Assembly (NCBI RefSeq): GCF_021462225.1
Contig: NC_061804.1
Coordinates: 8,235,740-8,299,739, forward strand
DNA length: 64,000 nucleotides
Source of the DNA: Girardinichthys multiradiatus
Taxonomy: Eukaryota; Chordata; Actinopteri; Cyprinodontiformes; Goodeidae
Direction of reading: 5' to 3'
Program-made: the position numbers and the translations under genes
In this document: piece by piece, positions 1-9,795 of the stretch
How positions within the stretch are numbered: position 1 is the stretch's first letter
Layout of the letters: every line of letters starts with the position of its first letter
Notes under the pieces: model-generated
Database searches by the model: none
Told to the model about the DNA's origin: nothing
What the model saw: only the letters and a program-made list of their open reading frames with translations

Positions 1-1195
1 ATCCTTAGTTGTGATGCATTTAATAGACAGGACTAAAGCCAATCATGTGTTTCCAACCTACCAGTCAAGGGAAAATCATCAGATTGTGACCTGTGGCCTT
101 TTAACTGGTGCACCTTCAGTGTTTATCCTTTGTTTAGGCTTCTTACACTGTGTACATCTGTTTAAAAATAAATTCAACACATATTTTGAATGGACCCACT
201 GGGTTCCTGGATTGAAAAATCTGGCAAATAAATTCAAATTTTAGCCCTGACTCCTAAAATTGCTGACGCTGAGTTCATGAAAGAGCTAAGCCTGATAAAT
301 GAATGCTATTAATAATTTTAAGATATTTGTAAAGATCATTAAGTGATATTGTTTGAGCTAAATGTTAATAACTGTTTTCAAGTTTGTTTTTAATTTAGAG
401 CCGTTACACATTATACATATATTTTGTTTTAATTTCAGAAGACCATGAAACTTTAGCATTTTCACGCAAGGTTGTAGTTTTGTCCGCCTCGTTTGACCCA
501 CTTCTCGTCTCAGTAGCATTCTGAACTGACTGGTGCTGACAAATCAATAACACTTGTGCATGCAGTGAACTTCTCTATTCCTCAGGCGTTTTACATTATA
601 TCATTACCTACCACCAAATACTTACTAATATAGAAGAAAGTTACAACAGTTCAACATTTCAGTAAGCCCAGTGAGGCTGAAATCATAGATGATGAAGATG
701 GTGAAGATCTGTTAAAGGCTTCCTGCTCCCTTTCAGGCATCCTGAATCTCACATTTTCCACAACCTGTAAAGCTCTTGATATTCTTGACAAGTGGAAAAT
801 GTGACATAGTATCTATTATTGGTCCTTTTTTAGAATATCCTGTAGGAATATGTTAATATTTAATGGTAAATCAAATAGAGTACCTATAATTTGCTTAGAC
901 TAAAATACAATTTGGGAAGCTCTTCAAGCCAATTAAGGGACTTTTAAGAGAGATTAATTGAGCTATCAGGAGAGACAGCGTCAGACTGCAAGCACTCACT
1001 GAACCTCACAAATTTTAAGCAAGTTAAAAAGTAACTCAATTTTAAATTCTTAACTTAAGCTACTGTTAATTTCCGATGTATTTTTGTATTAAAAGGACAT
1101 GTTGGTTCTTGTGTGTTTTGACTCACACTGATATTTAAATTAATTCCAGTTCTTTAAACTGAGGTATTTAATTATCATTTAGGACCTTAGCAGAA
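1..1195. other. No recognised feature (AT-rich DNA)
   Basis: AT-rich DNA with only short chance open frames. I see no splice-bounded exon, RNA gene or repeat family that I recognise. Confidence 0.5.
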
Positions 1196-1488
1196 CTTAC
1201 AACAGCCTAGATAGGAAACTTCAATGGAACCTGTTGGATTTTAACTTGATACCTCAATGATCCTTAGCTCGTTTATGACTTGTAGCCACATACTTTCAGA
1301 CCAGCTCATCTCCTGTTTCTGTTACATCAGGAAGTTTTACTCAGTCAGTCCCAGGAGGCTGGACAGCTCCCCTCCATCTATCTTTGTCAACCAGCTAAGG
1401 TTTTGGTCCTTAAATTGGTTTACTTAGTTGTTCTTACTCAGCATCTCTCTTTTTTAAGATTTCAACATAGAACAAACGCTGGAACAAG

Positions 1489-1763
1489 AGCCAGTTGAGG
1501 TGGCTTGGGCATCTATACTGGATGCCTCCTGGACGCCTTCCTCGAGAGGTGTTCCAGGCACGTCCCACCAGGAGGAGGCCCAGGGGACGGCCCAGGATAC
1601 GCTGGAGGGACTATGTCTCTCGGCTGGCCTGGGAACGCCTTGGGCTCCCCCCGGAGGAGCTGGAGGAGGTGTCTGGGGAGAGGGACGTCTGGGCGTCTCT
1701 GCTGAGTCTGCTGCCCCCGCGACCCGGTCCCGGATAAAGCGGAAGACGACAACGACGACAACA
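1489..1763 (+). mobile_element. Rex3-type RTE LINE, 3' end only (copy A)
   Basis: This reads as the last ~80 codons of the Rex3 ORF (QLRWLGHLY.., [46 protein letters not shown]) plus a short 3' end. The final tail is an ACG/ACA-rich repeat at 1746-1763. It is heavily 5'-truncated, as expected from incomplete target-primed reverse transcription. A candidate 11-bp target duplication with two mismatches lies at 1478-1488 and 1764-1774. The frame is lost near the 3' end, so this is a relic. It is the same family as the copies at 9.8, 27.8, 34.4 and 50.5 kb. Confidence 0.9.
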
Positions 1764-1879
1764 GCTAGAACATGCATCCTTCAAATTAAAGAGCATAAAC
1801 ACAGTTTAATCTTTATGTATATTAGTCACCTTCATACCCAGGGCCCATAATAATAGCTTGGACTAAAACAGCAAATGTA

Positions 1880-2093
1880 CAGGGGTTGGACAATGAAACT
1901 GAAACACCTGGCTTTAGACCACAATAATTTATTAGTATGGTATAGGGCCTCCTTTTGCGGCCAATACAGCATCAATTTGTCTTGGGAATGACATATACAA
2001 GTCCTGCACTGTGGTCAGAGGGATTTTAAGCCATTCTTCTTGCAGGATAGTGGCCAGGTCACTACGTGATACTGGTGGAGGAAAACGTTTCCT
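1880..2093 (-). mobile_element. Tc1-like transposon, one terminal fragment
   Basis: The segment starts after a TA at 1878-1879 with a terminus beginning 'caggggttggacaatgaaac'. On the minus strand it encodes the last ~54 residues of a Tc1-like transposase (RFPPPVSRSDLATIL, EEWLKIPLTTVQDLYMSFPR, AAKGGPIPY, stop at about 1932). Similarity ends abruptly near 2093, so the catalytic core and the other end are missing. It appears to have landed in unclassified repeat copy 1. The assignment rests on recall of this common fish Tc1 family. Confidence 0.85.
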
Positions 2094-2215
2094 AAAATGT
2101 ATTTTGCTTAGTGAGACAGACTTAACTCTGACAAACAATATTACAGCGTTTTATTATTGCGGGATCTCACACCGCAAGCTCTTGCTACTCGTCTATTATT
2201 GCCGCATTTTGTAAA

Positions 2216-2980
2216 GGTTGCAGCAGCTTGGATAGACCGCTAGGCAAGGGCAGGTGTGAAATTTCTACAGTGTACATAGAGTAAAAATATGTAATCAAAG
2301 CATTACAAGAAAAGCTTTTAATGCTAAAGAAAAACAAATCACCGCTGCTGCTAAAGGAGTATAATATAATATACTAGTTATTTATTGCATAGCAATCTAA
2401 CCCAATTGTGTTGACAATCATTGTTTAAAAGAGATATATCATGCTTTTAAATCCTTCCTTTTCACAATTAAATCATTCAGTTGTGGTCCATATGAAGTCG
2501 AACTGCAATGCTCTAGTCTAAACCTCTTGTTATTGTAGCTCCACAGGTGTCTGAGAGCAACTCGTTTTGGTGAGGTCTCTTTAAATGCTACTGAGGCACT
2601 TCACCCCCCGCTCCCTTCCAGGTCAAAGAGCGTTCCACTCCTTTTGGCCATTTGTAGTTTGATAACAGAGATACAGTTGTCTGACGATGCAGAAACAAGA
2701 CAAAAACTGCAAAAACAATGCAAAACTGTTAATATAATAATACTGTTCAAAACACGCAGTACAGTTATGTCCTCAAGCAGCTAAAAGCAGCACACAGCAC
2801 TAACATAAGCAGAAGGCATGATGCCTAAAATAAAATGTCTAAAATAAAGTTTGTTCTCATTTTAGCGTTATTTGTAGCTTACCGCTTTGCTGTGTTTGTC
2901 ATTTCCATAGACAGAAGGAACTGACCCCTTAATCAGATGAAGCCTTTCAGCAAATCTTTCTTAATACTGGAGGAGGTTTA
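2216..2980. other. No recognised feature
   Basis: AT-rich stretch between the interrupted repeat and the L2 tail. I see no coding or repeat signature. Confidence 0.4.
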
Positions 2981-3817
2981 ATTCAACTCAATTCGGTTTA
3001 TTTATATAGCGCCAATTCACAACACGTCGTCTCAAGGCATTTCACAAAAGTCAGGTACATACATTCCAATTAGTCCTAACCATTTAACAGTGCAGTCAGA
3101 TTCAGTTATTTATTCAAATTAGATAAAAAAGTTTTTCTATCTAAGGAAACCCAGCAGATTGCATCCAGTCAGTGACTTGCAGCATTCACTCCTCCTGGAT
3201 GAGCATGTAGAGACAGTGGACAGTCACTGGCGTTGACTTTGCAGCAATCCCTCATACTGAGCATGCATGTAGCGACAGTGGAGAGGAAAAACTCCCTTTT
3301 AACAGGAAGAAACCTCCAGTAGAACCAGAACCAGGCTCAGTGTGAGCAGCCATCTGCCACGACCGACTGGGGGTTTGAGAGACCAGAGCAGAGATACAAA
3401 CATAACAAAGAAGCAGTGATCCAGGAGTCCTTTCTATGGGAAGGAAAAGTAAATGTTAGTGGATGTAGCTCCTTTAGTCGTTTCATCTAGAGAGAAAGAA
3501 CAGATAAACTCAGCCAGTTTTCAAGGTTAGAGTCTGAAAGAGAGCACATAGAGTTAGTCACAGTAAAAGCTCAGTCAATCGCCATGTCTAGGAGAAAGGG
3601 TTAAACACTGAAAGACAGGGCCATGTGGATCATCTGTAGAGGGTCAGCATTAAGTTGTTGCCAGCAGAAGCTCGGACGATGCCCCTCTCCAGAAAGGTGT
3701 CACAGGTAGATACAGAGTCAGGCCAGGTGTAGCTTCTAGGAAGAGAAACGAGAGAACAAAGTTAAAAACTGAAATAACAGCAAATAATGCAAAATTGGAC
3801 AGTAGTGTGAGAATGTA
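2981..3817 (-). mobile_element. L2-clade LINE, 3'-UTR fragment
   Basis: Read on the minus strand, this aligns almost base for base with 40090-40930, the 3' UTR of the L2 LINE at 38.2 kb, and ends in the same 'gcgctatataaat' and TGAAT-type tail. It holds no coding sequence. The 5' edge stops at about 3817, where 'gagaatgta' continues differently in the two copies. It is a 5'-truncated copy. An AT-rich match flanking both ends (TTTAAT) may be a target duplication, but it is too short to trust. Confidence 0.9.
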
Positions 3818-4639
3818 AAATTTAATCAGGCGCTTTGAAGAGGTTCCGATCCTGGGGGCTGATGTAATGAATTGTGTGGGTTAATATACCCAACAACTGA
3901 ACCAAACTTATCCTCTTGCAGCTTTGGTATACCTGAGCTTGGACTACTAAATCGCAGTGAGGAAAATAGATGACGGATATGCGAAATTGATCAACCAGAA
4001 GTCCATGACCTTATTTAGCTGTTTCCCAGCAAATACTGTGATGTAACAGTTGGAAAAACGTAATAGAGAACAGAGAAAACTGAACGGACTGAAAAATATG
4101 ACCCAAACAGAATATAAAGATATCTACGCAGCACCTGGAGAGACTTAATTCAACTTTCCTGCACTCCTCCAGACTCCAAGTACACCACAAAATGTATTTC
4201 AGGCTAAAACTGTTGATTTTGCATGATATCCCCTTTAAAGTTTAGATTCAGTGGTTTCATCTAACCATGACAATGGCTTATAAGGAAAGACTCTTAGAAA
4301 AGTCAGGCACAAAGTTCCACTTAACTCTCATGAAGTGAGATAAATGTAAAGTCAGTGTAAGCTAAAATAGTTGTTTTCAACTTACACAGTAGTGGGAGAT
4401 GCACAATGATAGGAGACTAACACAAAACACGGGATAAATGTCTGCAGAACTTAAAGTTTTGAAGAAAATATGTGTATTGTTATAATATTATTACATCATG
4501 TTGTTTTGCTCGACACACAGTACCATTTGGACGCTAACAATGGGATATTAAAAGGTTAACTAGACAGGGCAGCTAGCCTGCAGTCTGCTGCTTACCCGAC
4601 AAGCCACTCTAGCATCTACTTATCCCCTTTTTCTATTGA
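3818..4639. other. No recognised feature
   Basis: AT-rich single-copy-looking DNA. I see no open frame, splice-bounded exon or known repeat. Confidence 0.4.
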
Positions 4640-4940
4640 ATTAAGAAGTTTAACCTCAGACCCATCCATCTTTGTCAATCATCTTAGGTTTTTAGTCCTT
4701 TAAATCAGTTTGCTGAGTCTACTTTACTGAGCATCTGACCTTTAGAAGGATTTCTTCCTGAAACAAGAGCTCAGAATTGTATCCGCCCTGTGTACATGAT
4801 AAACAATGAATAACCATGCTAGTCACTGTCATATCTGAGCAACTTGACTATAAATGCAACTTGATAGTTTGCGAGACAGACTTTACTTTAATGAAAACTT
4901 GTCTCTTATGCCGTAGCATCTCACAATACTCTCATGAATC
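4640..4940 (+). repeat. Unclassified interspersed repeat, copy 2
   Basis: Shares the 'tctttgtcaa..ttagg..ggtcctttaaat' block and the following 'atttcttcctga..cagctcag' block with the copies at 1.3 and 6.9 kb, in the same orientation. The 3' part carries the 'gagacagact' motif also seen near 2112. There is no coding potential, and the ends were judged by eye. Confidence 0.5.
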
Positions 4941-4992
4941 ATCTTACCCAACTTTTATAAAAAACCACAAAAGCTAGGAGGGATAATACCCT

Positions 4993-6849
4993 TGTTGGAA
5001 TTATGAATCTGTGAATATTATTTAATATAAATATTTTATCAAATAATATTTCGGTCTGTTAAGGGTTGCCCTGTGAATACCAGCCCAGTAAGGCGATGGT
5101 ATTAGGACAAAATAGAAAGGTGTGAGACAAGCTCTGACATTATTGAACAGCAAAACTCTGCACATATATGGAATGAATTCGCACAATTTCTTAAAATACA
5201 AGAATTTATTAACAAAAATAAGTCAACTCAAAGTCAAACATATTTCAATCAACAAACTCTTTACTATGCTAAAACAATCCAAATAAACTACCAAGCAGAA
5301 TTAAAGAATAAGGAAGACTAATGGGCTATGTACAATATAAACAAGTTGATTAAAGATTGGAAATTATGACCAAAAGAGTGATGCAAGATTACCATGCAAT
5401 GTTTATGTCTGAGAACCAAGGATTATCTTAAAGAATCTGGAAATGAAGTTAAGTTAGTCTTGGAACTAACTTAGGCAATAATCATCAAACGTTTAGAAAA
5501 TCATTCACAATGCAAGATCAGATAAAATATTATTTAAATAAAATAATGTTTTAAATAATGATCTGCTGAATAAAACCAACCTTCTGGATGGCTAATTCTC
5601 AACGGTGTCTAATTAGCTGCCTTTATTTATTGAAATAATATTTGAAGAAATATTATTAAGAGAGTATTTTGGAAAATAGCCAAATCTTTCTGGAGAAATG
5701 GGGCTTAATGGTGTTTACTTAGTTATCAAATCTAGTAAATGATGTTCAGGGACTATTATTCACTAGCTTGGAACAACCTTTCTGTTAAATACTCTTTAGT
5801 AGCAAGCACGTGTTCTTACCGGTTAGCATTTGATCTAACTAAAGAAGCTAATAGCTTAGCACCAGAATAAACACATACCTTTAAAATACCGTTAATAAAA
5901 GGGTTCAAATGCATAAGCGCGGACGGCGCGTTATGATCAATCTTCTGTTTAAAATCACCCTTCAAGTAAAGTTTGTCTTAACTTTAAAAACACACAAAGA
6001 ACACAACCTGAACATGTGTGCTGCAGATAGCCTGCTAGCACCAAGATAGCTGAGTTCAACACAAACAAAACTTCATAAAATGAAAAACGTTTAGATCATT
6101 TCATTCTAAATTGTCTCTGCCCAAAACACCTAACCTCATGAAGCGTGGTGAGGAATGTTGTCCAAAAGACGATGAAGTTTGAAGAAGGTATCCACAGTGG
6201 ACAAAGGGTTAGCTTCCCGCTAACCTCAGCTTCTCCCGATCAGAAGGTGCGTTCGTTCTGTGAACAAAAGGGTTAGCTTCCCGCTAACCTCCAGCTGTGG
6301 ATGAAGAACGGCTCGTTGTCCGCCAATGCCACTGCACGGTGATGGGGTCTCTGTTGTCTTCCTTCCAGACTGGGAGACCGCTCCGCTCGGCTTCATAGAG
6401 ACCACGCGTCTCTGTAGGGAACTTCTCTGGGATAATTTGCTTCACAGGCCTCAGAGGAAAAAGTAAGCAACTCTTACACCTTAATTTCCCCGTTCATGAA
6501 TAAAAATACCGGATACACAGACAGTATTTCATTCATACTTATCTTTGCATATGATTGATGATTGTATGACACTCTTGGATCAAGTTTGAAGAGTTTATGT
6601 CTTTTTGCCAGCAAAGAGACATCAGCGTGCTGGGCCTCCCCTGACCGGTCCCACTAGAGGCCATGTGGAAAGAGATCGGCTTGTTGGAGAGGGGGTGCTC
6701 TTATTCAGACAGAGGCATCATGGGAAGTCCGCTGTTACCTCCGATTCCTAAGTTTTGCCGGAAGTAGGTTAATGCAATTTATTTTGAAAAGTTCCAGAAG
6801 AGTTTGTACCGGAGTTTAATGTTGAAATCCATGTCTGTAGGTCCCAACA
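4993..6849 (-). repeat. Solo-LTR-like insertion 1 (about 1.86 kb)
   Basis: The unit begins TGTTGGAATT and ends CCCAACA, so it has TG..CA ends, and it is flanked by CCCT at 4989-4992 and 6850-6853. That is a 4-bp target duplication of the size retroviral and Gypsy integrases make. It contains no pol frame and no second LTR, which suggests a solo LTR. The second such unit (52895-54210) ends AATTCCAACA, so this one is most likely in minus orientation. On that strand a polyadenylation signal (AATAAA) lies at about 5205-5210. An endogenous retrovirus or Gypsy source is inference. A non-autonomous DNA transposon with short inverted ends is the alternative. Confidence 0.55.
6203..6291. repeat. Two copies of a 25-bp palindromic block, 64 bp apart
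   Basis: An identical 25-bp block occurs at 6203-6227 and 6267-6291. Each contains GGTTAGC, a 5-nt TTCCC spacer and GCTAACC, which is an inverted repeat with 7-bp arms. The pair lies inside solo-LTR-like unit 1. Short repeats of this kind are common in the promoter half of LTRs, but a binding function is inference. Confidence 0.8.
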
Positions 6850-6869
6850 CCCTTTAAACTCAGTGAGAA

Positions 6870-7155
6870 ATTATTTCTTATTGACGGTTAGCTTGTACAC
6901 ATCTAGATGGAGCCACAGACCTTTAGGCCAGCTAATCTCCAGTTTCGATTGCATTGGTAAGTTTTACTCAGTCAATCCCAGAGAGTTGGAAAACTCATGC
7001 CCTCCTATCTTTGTCAACCAGCCAAGGCATTGGTCCTTTAAATCAGTTTGCTGGGTCCTTCTTACTCAGCAATGCCCCTTTTGAAGAATTTCTTCCTGAG
7101 ATGACAGCTCAGAAATGTATTTGCCACAATATACAGGATAAACACAATTAATATG
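6870..7155 (+). repeat. Unclassified interspersed repeat, copy 3
   Basis: Best-preserved of the three copies: 'gccacagacctttaggccag', 'gtaagttttactcagtca', 'tctttgtcaacca', 'atttcttcctga' and 'caggataaacacaatta' all have counterparts in copy 1, copy 2 or both. It begins about 20 bp after the end of solo-LTR-like unit 1. There is no convincing open frame. Confidence 0.55.
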
Positions 7156-8160
7156 CATGTCAGTGCAGGGTTTTTTGGGAGCTTGTTTGTGCTTGTGCTG
7201 CTTGTTAGGCTTCAGGGACAGTGCCATAAATATCATCCCACAGACTTTTGATGAAAAGGCAGGAAATTGAAACCTGACTGTAGCAGAGCCCACAGCAAGC
7301 ATCAGATTCTACCTGGAGACTGATGTTAGGGTAATAAATACGCGATGGCAGCCACCAGCCAGGCATTCATGCTATTGATTTTGCTGAGATATTTTCCAGA
7401 GTAATCAAAGAGCCGTGAAATCCTTACTCTGCAAGAGCTCGGAGCTTCAGGGACCACTGAGAGGGATTGCTTTCTCTGCTGAAGATGAGATTTTAGTAAA
7501 CCGATACGTCTTTCACCGTAAAGTACACATACTGCTGCTGGTTTTGGTTGAAAAGGGACTGCAGCCTGTTACCTTGGTATTTAATGTCCCAATCTAGGTC
7601 AGTGGAGCAACTGAATATGTCTGGTTTCATTATGAAGGGGGAGATAAGTTGTGACCCCACCCACCAGCCCCAACTGCCACCACTCCTGGCCTGACGCTGC
7701 TTTTGTGATCCAAATATGAAGGAAATTCAATAATCATAGGATCCTGAATAGGCTAAATCAATATGAAAGCAAATATGACCTTATTTTCAGGAGCCGATGT
7801 TTAATGGTTGTTTTTAATGTGTTTATGTTACTTTTACGTTTTGTTGTTATTTTCAGTTGCACATAGTTCTTAAGGCCTTCTGTTACTTAATACATTAAAA
7901 TAAATATAATTCAGTTTATTAAGGCATGTTAACAACAAGTCATCTTAAGTCCAAACTGAACAGTTCTGCTCCATCTGCATGAAAACCAGTTACAGAAAAA
8001 CGTAAAAGTTCTGCCATAACTAAATGTTTTTAAGGTCGCTCCTAAAGATTTAGAGGGACTCATTTATCTCTGAATGTTTTATATGAGGTATGTTTTATTA
8101 TTTTATTTAGGATGGTGTTAAAAGGTTTATTTTCTTTTGTTCTATGTTTTGTTGTGTTTG
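7156..8160. other. No recognised feature
   Basis: Mixed-composition DNA without a repeat I know. 7300-7600 is less AT-rich than its surroundings and could be constrained non-coding sequence, but nothing in the sequence proves it. Confidence 0.35.
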
Positions 8161-8277
8161 TCACATGAAGGGACACTCTGTGTGCTGCTGCCAGCCTTGG
8201 CCAGGATTCTTTTGTATAAAGTTTATTAAGCTTAGTGGGGTTTTCCTGGTGAAATAAAGGTTAATAAATAAATACAT
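8161..8277 (+). repeat. LINE-type 3' terminal fragment
   Basis: Resembles the widespread fish retroposon end that runs '..ggccaggattc..', then a T-rich stretch, 'cctggtgaaataaagg', and a TAAATAAATA tail. Only about 115 bp is present and nothing codes. The family assignment is uncertain. Confidence 0.5.
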
Positions 8278-9456
8278 TAAGGAGCTAAAAGCAGACTATG
8301 ACAATGGTTTAAAAATATATATCTTAAATAAATATCAGACTAAGTTATTTGCATTTAATATAAAGTAAATGTGGAAATGTTTTAACTGTTTAAAGCAGGG
8401 GTTTTCAAACTTGGTCTCCAAAGGTCCAAATCGGATTTCTAGAGAAGGTTAAAGTTCAACTTGTGATGAGCAAATTCCTTTAATAAAATGTTCTTACAGC
8501 TGACAAGCAAAAGATAATTGTTTATTATGTTTCTCTAATTTTTAACAGTTAAGCTAAATGAGCACTCTCATTTTATAGCACACATTAACTTGGTTAAATT
8601 AATTACATTCTGTGTCTCATCAAAGGGACTTTCTTTACAAACAACAGTACCAAAATTAAAAAGCGAATTTTGTCCAACAAAACACTTCAAAATTAAAACA
8701 ACTAAAGTAAATGTTACAGAGAAGCCTAGTAGTTTATTTTGTAATTTATTAATATATATGTTTTTTAGAATTCCGTGTTTTACAAAAACATTTTTAAAGT
8801 AAAAAAAATACTTAATCAAAGGATTAATTTAAAACATTTCAAAATTGTTTGGAATAATATAATGTTTTTTTAAGAAATCATAGAAATCTACCTTTGGGCT
8901 ATCTGTAAGTAGCAAAAAAATGTTTTGTAAAATAAAAACTATTCATATATGAACTTAAAATTCACATTACATTTCATCAGTAAAACATGGTGTGCCGTAA
9001 TATTTTAATTGTGCTTGAAGTCACTCACTAATGATGATGTTTAGGTCAAATTTGTTTGTTTGTGTTCATGAATCTCTATCATTTACATGTGAATTACTGT
9101 CTGACTTTCCACAACCATCTAAAAATAAGGCTTCAGTAAACATGCATCCCATCTGCTGTATATCTTTGCAGAAGGAAATGTTTGCAGAGGTGCTAGGCTA
9201 ACATTAGCTTCCTTCCTCTCTGTGTTCATATGACTCGCTGATAGTTTGCCTCTTAACATGTTCTCTTTATGGTTCCAGTTCATTTTATGTGGGACTCACT
9301 GTGAATAATTTAAACAATGTGATTAGCTATGACGGATGTCTTAGCAGCATGCAGCACTCTGCTCAGATCTTTTCCACAGGGCTGTCAGTCTGAAGCACAG
9401 ATGAGCCTGTGCTGAACGGGCCACATCACACAGATAGGGAGCAGCAGTGACAAATA
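8278..9456. other. No recognised feature (very AT-rich)
   Basis: Very AT-rich. Open frames around 8570-8820 on both strands have low-complexity composition and no family resemblance, so I treat them as chance. Confidence 0.45.
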
Positions 9457-9624
9457 CAGTCATGTCTTTGGACTGTGGGAGAAAGCCGGAGTACCCTGTG
9501 AGAACCCACGCAGGCACGGGGAGAATATGCAAACTTCATGCCGAAAGACCCCTGGCCGGGAGTCGGACCCAGGACCTTCTTGCTGCAAGGGCAACAGTGC
9601 TACCAACTACACCACCGTGCAGCC
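9457..9624 (-). mobile_element. tRNA-derived SINE, head portion
   Basis: On the minus strand the unit starts 'ggctgcacggtggtgtagtt', followed by a box-B-like 'gggtccgactccc' and a body with 'ggggtctttcggcatgaag' and 'ctttctcccacagtccaaag'. It matches the SINE at 49741-50017 through the head and body but stops before the tail. Internal pol III promoter boxes are expected at the head. No target duplication is evident. Confidence 0.8.
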
Positions 9625-9795
9625 GTGTAAAAGCTAAAATTTCATGAATAACTGCTTTGTAACAAAAAAGATATTTTTTTCCTTCAGGCTAAATAAAAAC
9701 ATGACAACCGTTCATTCAGAAAAATACAATGGTTTTTTACACCTTAAAGTCCAGGAACACAAAGTCTGCATCCCTAATCAGTTTATCATCAGTGG

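Larger units (their letters stand above)
1196..2215 (+). repeat. Unclassified interspersed repeat, copy 1 (interrupted)
   Basis: The stretch around 1300-1475 (ending in a block that reads like 'tttgtcaacca..ctaag') aligns by eye with 4640-4815 and 6880-7150. The similarity seems to resume at about 1770-1878 and 2095-2200, because 'gagacagact' near 2112 also occurs near 4873 in copy 2. A Rex3 tail and a Tc1 end sit between these blocks as later insertions. There is no protein match and the ends are uncertain. It could be a decayed transposon or a local segmental duplication. Confidence 0.5.
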
